DNA of 64,000 nucleotides from Stenotrophomonas ginsengisoli. GTDB lineage: Bacteria > Pseudomonadota > Gammaproteobacteria > Xanthomonadales > Xanthomonadaceae. This document shows, piece by piece, positions 1 through 9,448 of the stretch; positions within the stretch are counted from its first letter, which is position 1; each line of letters begins with the position of its first letter. The position numbers and the translations under genes are program-made. The notes below the pieces were generated by a model. The model saw nothing but the letters and a program-made list of their open reading frames with translations. It was not told the origin of the DNA and did no database searches. The stretch is taken from positions 1-64,000 of the forward strand of contig NZ_LDJM01000008.1 of NCBI RefSeq assembly GCF_001431485.1, read 5' to 3'.

Positions 1-66
1 CACGCCTGCATCGGCCCGTTTGAGCGCGGCGACGATCTGCGTTTCGGTGAACTTTGATGTGCGCAT
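1..66 (-). CDS. IS3-family transposase OrfA, N-terminal fragment at the window edge
   Basis: The reverse strand reads MRTSKFTETQIVAALKRADA followed by GV and then leaves the window. This N-terminus (K-F-T-E-x-Q-I-x-x-x-L-K) is characteristic of the helix-turn-helix OrfA of IS3-family elements, which together with OrfB makes the transposase. The ATG lies at 66-64 and a perfect AGGAGG ribosome site sits at 76-71. Only 22 codons are visible, so it cannot be said whether the element is intact. The stretch just upstream (67-150) should hold the terminal inverted repeat; a 12-base motif GGGGGAGCTTAC occurs twice there (126-137 and 139-150), possibly marking the element end. Confidence 0.8.
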   Translation of the reverse strand, partial: MRTSKFTETQIVAALKRADAGV

Positions 67-270
67 GAAACCTCCTGACTGGGAAAAGATGCCAGAAAGT
101 TCTACTTATGGGATGTCTGCCGATCGGGGGAGCTTACGGGGGGAGCTTACGGCATGGCCTGCGAAGCAGCGGATATCGCCCACTGGTTGTGGCCGGTCAA
201 AAGCACCTGAAAGCTGTATTCCACCCTGCGTATCGGCCGCGAAGCATTGGCCAGAGGCTGGCCACTGGGC

Positions 271-499
271 CCAGCATCGCGCTGCCTTGAACATCTCAGA
301 TCACCGCCACAGGCCGTCTTGGAGCAGATGTGTCTACGCCCGTGAAAACGTGGGGAAACCCAAGAACCTGACCCCGTTAGCCCGCTGGGACCAGCATCGC
401 GCTGCCTTGAACATCTCAGATCACCGCCACAGGCCGTCTTGGAGCAGATGTGTCTACGCCCGTGAAAACGGGGGGAAACCTAAGAACCTGACCCCGTTG
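271..499. repeat. 120-bp tandem direct repeat (two copies)
   Basis: A unit beginning CCAGCATCGCGCTGCCTTGA at 271 recurs at 391 with a period of 120 bases. The copies match almost perfectly for about 109 bases (271-379 and 391-499), both ending in AAGAACCTGACCCCGTT; only a few bases differ. The second copy ends 7 bases beyond the stop codon of the leftward nuclease-like gene. Open frames through the repeat look like translation of the duplication, not a gene. The stretch 67-505 otherwise contains no gene that can be supported. Confidence 0.9.
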
Positions 500-505
500 T
501 TGAAT

Positions 506-964
506 TCAAAACTTCAAAACATATTCAATCAACCCCTCAAACTTTCCGGAAACACAATGAAGCGGAGACCTATGCTTCGACACAAACCTCTTCTGCCTCT
601 TCTGGAAAGTAGTACTTGCTCGAGGAAATCTTGAACAAACAATTAATCCAGCAACAGGAAGAGCAGATATTTCAATCTTTCCATTTGAAGCAGGGGCCTT
701 GCATGACTTCACGTAACCTATCGTGGCATCAATCTGATCTACCGCGTGCTCAATATCAGTCCCCTTGAGCTCCACTACTACAGACCCCACGCCATCCTTT
801 ACCACAACAAAATCGGCACCTATTGTATTTTTTACAATTCCGCCATCGAATTTAATCCTGAAAAATCTCAATCTATCAGGATTTAAAAATGCAGCGCTAC
901 GGCCATTTTCCTCCACCTTAACATTAGATACAAACAACTCTTCCCGAAAGGGCAGGCAACTCAT
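506..964 (-). CDS. Small PD-(D/E)XK nuclease-like protein, partner of the adjacent ATPase
   Basis: A 152-residue protein with no recognised name. Residues 49-68 contain a Gly-Ala-Asp turn (D51), a short hairpin and then V-E-L-K-G (E65, K67), followed by Gln77 in a helix. This order, D-x13-E-x-K with a downstream Gln, is the core of PD-(D/E)XK nucleases, so a metal-dependent DNA- or RNA-cutting effector is inferred. The start codon overlaps the stop of the upstream ATPase gene (ATGA, 961-964), showing translational coupling. Base composition is visibly more AT-rich than the rest of the window, suggesting horizontal acquisition. The C-terminal half (from about 90) shows no motif. The function could alternatively be non-catalytic nucleic-acid binding. 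Confidence 0.6.
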   Translation of the reverse strand: MSCLPFREELFVSNVKVEENGRSAAFLNPDRLRFFRIKFDGGIVKNTIGADFVVVKDGVGSVVVELKGTDIEHAVDQIDATIGYVKSCKAPASNGKIEISALPVAGLIVCSRFPRASTTFQKRQKRFVSKHRSPLHCVSGKFEGLIEYVLKF

Positions 965-2232
965 GACAAGTACTCCACCTCAAGAAGCCTAGAGAACTCG
1001 TCGTGAATATGACCAGAAACATCATCAAGGTATTCAGCCTCAATCATGCCATCGACGGGATCTTGAATCTTTCCCACGATTCCGTCCCTGATGGCATAAG
1101 CACGCACACCAGCCCCATCAAGCCAACACTCATCGGGAATTATTTTTTGGACCAACGCCTGCTTTTTTGACCCTTTTTTACCAGCAACGTCCCTAGCCTT
1201 TATTAGGTTATTAATCTTTGCAAGAACATAAGGGCTATGGGTTGTTACAAGCATGCTGGCCCGCCCCTTCGATCGAGATAGGAACTTTGAAAAAATCTCA
1301 ACAAGAGAACTTTGCGCAGAAGGGAATAAATGCGCCTCGGGCTCCTCAATGAATAGAATCTGCCTAATTGAAGAGTTATCCAACCCGACAGCTCTTCTCT
1401 TCACAACAAGAGAAAGGGGCATCAACTCTTGCTGGCCTGACGACATCACAGAGAACGGAATGCGTCTACCATCTGAAGATTTCAAATATTCTTTATTTCT
1501 TTCGAATACAACAGACCCACTCATGAGGGCATCAAATTCACTCTCAAACACACCCTTCACCTTGAAGGGCGAATAAAACCTATCCTCACGCGCAGCAGCG
1601 TAAAATCTGCCAAACCTAACGATTAGAGGATCCAATACCCTGCCATGCTCGAAAGCCGCAATACTTTTACCTAAACTGGTAAAAAAAGAACGCCCGGCAG
1701 GAATGAAGGTCTGCACATCGAAATAAGCATCACCCAGCTTTTTTTTAATAACCTTCCGATGCCGCGTCTGCACTTCATACGCCCTGCGCATCGGAAAGTA
1801 ATCACCCTCATCCTCATCAACCCCCTGAAGAACCTCCTTGAATGCCGCAAGAGCCTCAGAATACTGCTGCTCAAAGAAAGGGGAAAACAATATTCTCATA
1901 TTATCCCCAAGCTTTTTGCGATACTCAACTCTACTTATTTTTACCTGAAAATCCCCAAATGCGTAGTCGATTTGAAATTTAGCATCCCCCCAGGCCTCTA
2001 CCGGAAACCACTCCTTAAATTTATCTTTCACAAACGACTTAAATGCATCATAGCCACGCCCATCCTCCAAGACCTGCCACTGATCATTAAGCAAGTCGTT
2101 GAAGAAAAATATGAGCTTAGAAATAATGCTCTTGCCGCTAGCAGATGGCCCAATAAGTACAGTCAATCCATCAACTTCTATATCAGCAAACTTTATGCAT
2201 GAAAAATCGGAAACTGTAAGCCGAGCTCGCAT
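961..2232 (-). CDS. AAA/ABC-type ATPase (OLD/RecF/SMC-like), candidate defence ATPase
   Basis: A 423-residue stand-alone ATPase. Visible motifs are Walker A GPSASGKS (28-35), an ABC-type signature MSSGQQE (263-269), Walker B with the catalytic acidic pair LFIEEPEAH (293-301) and the H-loop TTHSPY (330-335). These are the motifs of the AAA_15/AAA_21 group found in OLD, Septu, PARIS and retron-associated ATPases. No TOPRIM domain follows: only about 90 residues remain after the H-loop. The start at 2232 has a strong site GGGAGGGGG immediately upstream. It is the first gene of a two-gene unit with the PD-(D/E)XK-like protein and lies beside an IS3 fragment and a tandem duplication. ATP-dependent sensing coupled to nuclease activation is inference from the gene pair. 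Confidence 0.8.
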   Translation of the reverse strand: MRARLTVSDFSCIKFADIEVDGLTVLIGPSASGKSIISKLIFFFNDLLNDQWQVLEDGRGYDAFKSFVKDKFKEWFPVEAWGDAKFQIDYAFGDFQVKISRVEYRKKLGDNMRILFSPFFEQQYSEALAAFKEVLQGVDEDEGDYFPMRRAYEVQTRHRKVIKKKLGDAYFDVQTFIPAGRSFFTSLGKSIAAFEHGRVLDPLIVRFGRFYAAAREDRFYSPFKVKGVFESEFDALMSGSVVFERNKEYLKSSDGRRIPFSVMSSGQQELMPLSLVVKRRAVGLDNSSIRQILFIEEPEAHLFPSAQSSLVEIFSKFLSRSKGRASMLVTTHSPYVLAKINNLIKARDVAGKKGSKKQALVQKIIPDECWLDGAGVRAYAIRDGIVGKIQDPVDGMIEAEYLDDVSGHIHDEFSRLLEVEYLS

Positions 2233-2268
2233 CCCCCTCCCCCTTATTTTTAATGAAACTATTTAACC

Positions 2269-2290
2269 AAAAGGCGGCCGAAGCCGCCTC
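2269..2290 (-). terminator. Rho-independent terminator of aceE
   Basis: On the reverse strand GGCGGC-TTCG-GCCGCC is followed by TTTT (stem arms 2288-2283 and 2278-2273, U-tract 2272-2269). It lies 20 bases past the aceE stop, in the gap before the ATPase gene start. Confidence 0.85.
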
Positions 2291-2310
2291 TTGATACGCC
2301 CCCCGTCTAA

Positions 2311-4998
<2,688 letters not shown>

Positions 4999-5279
4999 CG
5001 CTACTCCCAAGCCGCGCGCCAGGCGCGCCAAAGCCAAATGTATGTATCTGTTTTCAGCCGGCAAGTGTAGCGCAGGGGCATGACATTACCGACGGAAATC
5101 GATGCTGCGCAGCAGCAATACGCTACCCGTATGGAAGCCCATTACGCCCTTTGCCAGCGCGCTTGAACAGCGTCCGTTGGTCGTACAAAGACCCTGTTCT
5201 GGTGTGGGTTGGGGCCGCTTGCAGGCAGTGCTCACAGCGCATTGTCGAAGATGGCCGCTGGCCCGTTGGAGATACCTGC

Positions 5280-5582
5280 ATGCTGCCTGCCCGCCCCGCC
5301 CTCACCGCCCTGGCCCTGATTCTCAGCCTGGGTGCCTGCCAGAGCACCTCCTCGCGCTCTACCGCCCACAGCAACGCTGCCGTGTGCCACGACCAAGGCC
5401 TGGCCTGGGCCATCGGCCAGCCCAGTGACCTGCCTACCCTGGCCCGGCTCAAGCAACAAAGCGGGGCCGGCATCCTCAACCCGATCGGCCCGGCCAGCAT
5501 CGTCTCGCGCGATTACCGCGCCGACCGCCTGCGCGTGTTCGCCGACGCCGACAACCGCATCACCGCCGTGCGCTGCGGCTGA
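5280..5582 (+). CDS. I78-family peptidase inhibitor lipoprotein
   Basis: A 100-residue protein with a lipoprotein signal: hydrophobic segment followed by lipobox L-G-A-C with the lipid-bearing Cys at residue 20. The mature part contains C-x-x-x-x-x-x-W-A-I-G and ends with D-Y-R-A-D-R-L-R-V and T-A-V-R-C-G, the pattern of the I78 (elastase/subtilisin inhibitor-like) family, with two cysteines likely forming a disulfide. Location is probably the periplasmic face of a membrane, protecting against proteases. The ATG at 5280 has a GGAG site 8 bases upstream; an in-frame extension upstream lacks a signal peptide and was rejected. It is monocistronic, divergent from aceE. Confidence 0.75.
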   Translation: MLPARPALTALALILSLGACQSTSSRSTAHSNAAVCHDQGLAWAIGQPSDLPTLARLKQQSGAGILNPIGPASIVSRDYRADRLRVFADADNRITAVRCG

Positions 5583-5628
5583 GCCATGACAGCGGGCAGC
5601 CTGCCCGCCGCTTGCCCATCCGACCATT

Positions 5629-5662
5629 TCGATATATCGTTTTCTGGTTTTCGATATATCGA
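5629..5662. promoter_or_regulatory. Double palindromic operator in front of the padR-sip pair
   Basis: TCGATATATCG occurs at 5629-5639 and the full palindrome TCGATATATCGA at 5651-5662, spaced 22 bases (two helical turns), just ahead of the PadR start at 5669. Such paired palindromes are typical autorepressor operators of PadR/YqjI-type proteins. Binding is inferred from position and symmetry. Confidence 0.75.
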
Positions 5663-5668
5663 ATTGTC

Positions 5669-6175
5669 ATGGACATCCCGGCTCCTGCCCCATCCAGCCC
5701 TCGCCCACTGGGCCGCGGTGACCTGCGCTGGCTGCTGCTGTGGCTGCTGGGCCAACGCCCGCACCACGGCTATGAGCTGATCCAGCAGGTCAGCCAGATG
5801 TTTGCCCGCCGCTACACCCCCAGTGCCGGCTCGGTATACCCGCTGCTGGCCGAGTTCGAGCGCCAGCACTGGGTGCTGGTCGAACCGGGTGACGGGCGCA
5901 AGTGCTACCGCCTCAGCAGCACCGGGCAGGCCTTGCTGCAGGTACAGGATGAAGCCGTGCAGGACGCGCTGCTGCGCGCCCGCCACAGCGCGCGCCAGCT
6001 GGCCAAGCAACAGTTGCCGGCACCGATCCGCCAGGCCATGGCCCAGCTGACCCAGCAACTGCTGCAGCAGCGCCAACCCTGGCCACCGCAGCAGGTGGCT
6101 GCCGCCGCCGCCCTGATTGCCCAGGCCGCCATCGTGCTCGGCGCCGACCCCGCCTCACCGCCGGACCCGGCCTGA
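5669..6175 (+). CDS. PadR-family transcriptional repressor (YqjI-like)
   Basis: A 168-residue regulator with an N-terminal winged helix: residues about 15-75 carry L-L-x-L-L-G-Q-R-P-H-H-G-Y-E-L and S-A-G-S-V-Y-P-L-L, both hallmarks of PadR proteins. The C-terminal part is helical and Gln/Ala-rich and would form the dimer. It is directly followed by a siderophore-interacting ferric reductase gene, the same order of functions as E. coli yqjI/yqjH, where YqjI represses yqjH in response to iron/nickel. The E. coli protein has a His-rich N-terminus that is not seen here. The start MDIPAPAPSS at 5669 is preferred since an upstream start would lie inside the operator. Confidence 0.85.
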   Translation: MDIPAPAPSSPRPLGRGDLRWLLLWLLGQRPHHGYELIQQVSQMFARRYTPSAGSVYPLLAEFERQHWVLVEPGDGRKCYRLSSTGQALLQVQDEAVQDALLRARHSARQLAKQQLPAPIRQAMAQLTQQLLQQRQPWPPQQVAAAAALIAQAAIVLGADPASPPDPA

Positions 6176-6218
6176 GCCTCCAGCCCTCCTTTTCGCGCCA
6201 CCCACCACAGGTATCCGC

Positions 6219-7013
6219 ATGAGCGACCATCAAAACACCCTGATCCGCCTGCCGCTGCAGTTCCGCCAGCTGCAGGTGCTGCACAGCGAGCGCCTGAGCG
6301 AGCACATGCAGCGCATCACTGTGGGCGGGCCGGAGCTGGCCGGCTTTGCCAGCCCCGGTGCCGATGACCACGTCAAACTGTTCTTCCCCAATGCCGATGG
6401 GGCGTTCGTGCTGCCGGAGCTGACCGAGCACGGCCCGCGCTACCCCGATGGCGCCCTGCCCTCGCCCAGCCGCGACTACACCCCGCGCCATGTCGATAGC
6501 GAGACCGGCGAACTGGTGCTGGATTTTGTCCTGCATGGCGCCGGCCCGGCGACCAGCTGGGCGCTGCGGGCACAGCCCGGCGATGATCTGGTGGTGGGCG
6601 GCCCGCGTGGTTCCTTCGCCCTGGCCCAGGACTTTGATGGCTATGTGCTGCTGGGTGATGAAACCGCGCTGCCGGCCATTGCCCGCTTCATCGAACAGCT
6701 GCCCGAGCATGCCGAGGTGCAGGCGTATATCGAAATCCCCGATCACGGTGACCGCCTGCCGCTGGACGGTGGCGACAACGTGCGCATCCAGTGGCTGGAG
6801 CGCGGCGGCTACCCGGCCCACAGCAGCCAGCTGCTGGAGGACGTGCTGACCGATATCGAGGAACCGGAAGGCGATGTCTTCTACTGGGTGGCCTGCGAAT
6901 CGCGCCGCGCCCGCCAGATGCGCCAGTTCATCGAAGGCCACATGCAGGTGCCCAAGGACTGGATCCGCGCCACTGGTTACTGGAAGGCCAACCCGGCAGA
7001 CGAGGACGCCTGA
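6219..7013 (+). CDS. Siderophore-interacting protein / NADPH-dependent ferric-chelate reductase (YqjH-like)
   Basis: A 264-residue flavoprotein of the SIP family. The FAD-binding S-R-D-Y-T-P-R motif lies near residue 87, the typical R-x-Y-T of the ferredoxin-reductase fold, followed by G-P-x-G-S-F near 130 and a C-terminal W-x-x-x-E-S-R-x-x-R-x-x-R segment seen in SIP proteins for NAD(P)H binding. It is expected to reduce Fe(III)-siderophores in the cytosol and release iron. It is separated from the PadR gene by 43 bases and is probably co-transcribed from the double operator. MSDHQNTLIR at 6219 was chosen as start; the longer frame runs into the regulator gene. Confidence 0.9.
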   Translation: MSDHQNTLIRLPLQFRQLQVLHSERLSEHMQRITVGGPELAGFASPGADDHVKLFFPNADGAFVLPELTEHGPRYPDGALPSPSRDYTPRHVDSETGELVLDFVLHGAGPATSWALRAQPGDDLVVGGPRGSFALAQDFDGYVLLGDETALPAIARFIEQLPEHAEVQAYIEIPDHGDRLPLDGGDNVRIQWLERGGYPAHSSQLLEDVLTDIEEPEGDVFYWVACESRRARQMRQFIEGHMQVPKDWIRATGYWKANPADEDA

Positions 7014-7029
7014 GCGGTCGCGCCAGGAG

Positions 7030-7243
7030 GCTCTCCTGCAACAGCAACGCCGCACTGCTGCGACAGCGGCGCGTTGTGGCTGGTCTGTGGGAGCGGCGCT
7101 CGCCGCGACGATGATGGTTGGCTGAGGTTCGCGCCCGGGGGCGCTCCTACAACAACAAAGCCGCGCTCCTGCAGAGCCAGAGGCGCACCTGCAACAGCGG
7201 CGTGTTGTAGCTGGGCTGTGGGAGCGGCGCTCGCCACGATGCG
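7030..7243. repeat. Pair of imperfect intergenic repeats (REP-like)
   Basis: Two related units of roughly 85-100 bases (about 7030-7113 and 7143-7243). Both contain CTCCT-CAACA near the left side and end with the nearly identical core CTGTGGGAGCGGCGCTCGCC (7085-7104, 7216-7235). The core GGAGCGGCGCTCGCC can fold back, resembling short palindromic REP elements of Pseudomonas/Stenotrophomonas intergenic regions. No coding capacity is supported in 7014-7397. Confidence 0.6.
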
Positions 7244-7246
7244 GAA

Positions 7247-7275
7247 AACAAAGCGCCCCTGACGGGGCGTTTTGT
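7247..7275 (+). terminator. Rho-independent terminator after the ferric reductase gene
   Basis: CGCCCC-TGAC-GGGGCG (7254-7269) followed by TTTTGTGTTT, with an A-rich left flank that could make it work in both directions. Confidence 0.8.
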
Positions 7276-7297
7276 GTTTCTGCGCGCTGGCTGGCGA

Positions 7298-7380
7298 TTG
7301 CTCGGCAGCGGTCACGGCTTGGCTTGGGTGGTGATGTGCAGCTTCGCTTGGCCGCTGCTTTCGATGCGGCCGCATGCGCC
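7298..7380 (-). pseudogene. Remnant of a yceI 3' end
   Basis: On the reverse strand this stretch reads A-K-L-H-I-T-T-Q-A-K-P-V-T-A-A-E, matching the C-terminus of the YceI protein encoded 2.1 kb away (K-L-R-I-T-T-E-A-T-Q-A-P-A-E-T-A-A-E). DNA similarity to 9449-9536 covers about 80 bases with a 9-base gap, and the stop codon TAA has become CAA. It is a decayed duplicate fragment with no start or upstream portion. Confidence 0.65.
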
Positions 7381-7397
7381 GCCAGCCCACCCTACCC

Positions 7398-8216
7398 TCA
7401 GGGCTGGTTGTGACCAGCTGTCTTGCCCCAACGCCAGGTCAGCCCCAGCATCGGCCCGGACAGGGCAACATCGATACGTTTGCCGGCATCGCGGTAATCC
7501 AGCTGTTGGTGGCGGTAACCGGCTGACAGGTACACGCGCTTGCTGGCCTGGTAGTTGGCCAGTACCAACAGCTGCCAGGTACTGTCCGAGCCCACACCAA
7601 AGCCGCCCCAATCGGCATAGGCCACACTGCTCCAGCGCGCGGACAGGGCCTGGTGCCAGCGCAATGCCACGATCGGGTCGACAAAGGTCGAATCCGAACG
7701 CGCAGCCAACAGCCCCGGCACCGCCACGGCCGCATGGATGTCCCAATGGCGCACCCCGGCCATCAGGTCAAGCGTGGCCTGGTCCGTGGCCGGCCAGGAG
7801 TAACCGGCGGTCACGCTGGCCGAGCGCTGGCGCAGGGTGAGCCCTGCATCCAGGCCGATGGGCAATGGCGCGCTGTCCGAGCTGCGGGCCTGGGTGACAT
7901 CGGCCTGCAGCACGAAGCGCTCGCGGCGTGCGGTAGCGGTGAGGAAGGCCGCCGCGTCCAGGTTGTCGAGTACCTCGGAAAATGACTTGTCCAGCGTGAC
8001 CAGTGGCGCGCGGGCAAATGGACGCACCTGCCCCTCCAGCCCGCTCATCCACACATAGGGCGTTGCCTGCACCCGCCAGCCATCCTCGGCATGCGCCGGC
8101 GGCACGGCCAGCAGCCACAGCACCAGCATCCCAGCGGCAAGGGCCGCCGCGTGCCGGTGCAGGCGGATGCGCCATGGCCGGGGTAGCGCCGGGCCATCAC
8201 CGCGACGCATGTTCAT
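7398..8216 (-). CDS. Putative outer-membrane beta-barrel protein, unknown function
   Basis: A 272-residue exported protein. A long signal peptide with a basic start ends near the P-P-A-H-A-E-D junction (about 43). The mature part has alternating hydrophobic/polar strands rich in Gly, Tyr and Trp (for example Y-L-S-A-G-Y-R-H-Q-Q-L-D-Y and P-M-L-G-L-T-W-R-W), as in small outer-membrane barrels, although the last residues are not the classical terminal Phe. Its ATG overlaps the stop of the upstream acylase gene (ATGA, 8213-8216), so the two are translated as a unit. No specific function can be given. Confidence 0.7.
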   Translation of the reverse strand: MNMRRGDGPALPRPWRIRLHRHAAALAAGMLVLWLLAVPPAHAEDGWRVQATPYVWMSGLEGQVRPFARAPLVTLDKSFSEVLDNLDAAAFLTATARRERFVLQADVTQARSSDSAPLPIGLDAGLTLRQRSASVTAGYSWPATDQATLDLMAGVRHWDIHAAVAVPGLLAARSDSTFVDPIVALRWHQALSARWSSVAYADWGGFGVGSDSTWQLLVLANYQASKRVYLSAGYRHQQLDYRDAGKRIDVALSGPMLGLTWRWGKTAGHNQP

Positions 8217-9274
8217 ACCCCGAGGAAATCGAAGGCCGGCGCCGGCTTGAACTGCGCATTGGCCTGGCCAGAATGGATGGTGCGCTGGTACTGCCCCAGG
8301 TCAAGGCGCATCACCTTGCCGCTGCCGGGGCTGAAATCCAGCGCCTTCAGGTCCACCCAGAACACATTGGGAGCCAGGGCAGATTCGAAGTAATAGCGCA
8401 GACGGGTCTGGTCGGCGACGGTGCGCCAGCGCGTGGAAGAGATGTTGGGCTGGTCCGGCGTGGTGATCCCGTACGGCACGGACACGTTGCGGATCACGCC
8501 GAAAACGCTGGCCGTGGATTCGACCGGGTCACTGGATTTGGGAATGGCATCGATATAGAAGGCCGCCCGGGCGAAACGGTCAGAAGCGCGATTGGTACCG
8601 GGCAGCATGACCGTGCCACCGATCTGCCGCCAGTAGCTTTCCAGGGCCAGCTGCTGCTCGAACACCGGCGAATTGGTCATCACCGTGTAGGCGCGGCTGT
8701 GATGGATGACCTGCCGGCCACCGATGTATTCGATGATCGCACTGTCGCCACTGGCATCGGACAGGGACAGGTGCAGGGTGGCCAAGCGCGTCTCCCCTGG
8801 CGCGGCATCACTGATCAGGGTGAAGGGTTCGCTGGACAGTGCCTTCACCGCTTCATCGACAGTGGCGAAATTGTCCAGCATGTACTGGGTCCAGGCCGAG
8901 ATGCTCAGCCCGGGCTTGCCGCTCCCACGCTGCGGATATTCCGATTCAGCCAGCCACAGCAGGTTGGCCACCAGGCCGGCCTCGTTCATGCCATCGGTGG
9001 TGGCGATGTCATAGGCGCTGGCAATCACGCTGCCATAGCGAGAAGTCCACTGCAGCGAGTTGGGCCCGGCAGCCCCATGCCGCGCCATCCCGCGTGGAAA
9101 CACCCACAGGTGCGTACCGGTGTCGATCTTGTAATCCATCGAGCGGGCGGTCATGACCTCGTTGCCGGCGCCGTGATAGACGAAGCGGGTGCAGGCATCG
9201 GCGATGCCCGCGCTGCCCAGCAGGGCGGCGCAGGCCAGCGCAAGCCAGGAGTGATGAGATGTGGCAGACAGCAT
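8213..9274 (-). CDS. Secreted linear amide C-N hydrolase (penicillin V acylase / choloylglycine hydrolase family)
   Basis: A 353-residue Ntn-hydrolase. A signal peptide ends A-D-A just before C28, which would become the N-terminal nucleophile after cleavage, followed by T-R-F-V-Y and, near residue 40, V-M-T-A-R-S-M-D-Y. Both are conserved in penicillin V acylases and bile salt hydrolases. D-G-M-N-E-A-G-L near residue 95 is also typical. Gram-negative members are periplasmic and some degrade acyl-homoserine lactones, so a quorum-quenching or amide-cleaving role is possible but not shown. It is the first gene of a coupled pair with the barrel protein downstream. The ATG at 9274 begins a normal signal peptide. 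Confidence 0.88.
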   Translation of the reverse strand: MLSATSHHSWLALACAALLGSAGIADACTRFVYHGAGNEVMTARSMDYKIDTGTHLWVFPRGMARHGAAGPNSLQWTSRYGSVIASAYDIATTDGMNEAGLVANLLWLAESEYPQRGSGKPGLSISAWTQYMLDNFATVDEAVKALSSEPFTLISDAAPGETRLATLHLSLSDASGDSAIIEYIGGRQVIHHSRAYTVMTNSPVFEQQLALESYWRQIGGTVMLPGTNRASDRFARAAFYIDAIPKSSDPVESTASVFGVIRNVSVPYGITTPDQPNISSTRWRTVADQTRLRYYFESALAPNVFWVDLKALDFSPGSGKVMRLDLGQYQRTIHSGQANAQFKPAPAFDFLGV

Positions 9275-9392
9275 CGAAGCACCTCTGCATGAACCCGAAT
9301 GAAACGCAACCTTAACCGCGGCGTCTCAACACGGTGTGCAGCCGGCATCAAGGCCATGTGCACTGCCCAGCAAAACCGCAACGGCGGCAAAC

Positions 9393-9418
9393 AAAAAGGC
9401 CCGCCATCCGGCGGGCCT
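9393..9418 (-). terminator. Rho-independent terminator of yceI
   Basis: On the reverse strand GGCCCGCC-GGAT-GGCGGGCC followed by TTTTT (stem 9417-9398, U-tract 9397-9393), about 30 bases past the yceI stop. Confidence 0.85.
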
Positions 9419-9448
9419 TCCATGTGCATCAGCGCACGCGTCTGCCGC

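Noticed and set aside
271..499. CRISPR-like repeat
   Set aside because: Only two copies, unit 120 bases with no short repeat-spacer structure and no cas genes.
20..634. Rightward 204-codon frame through the tandem duplication
   Set aside because: Its translation is the repeated unit twice, with no start signal; it also opposes the IS3 OrfA start and the nuclease-like gene.
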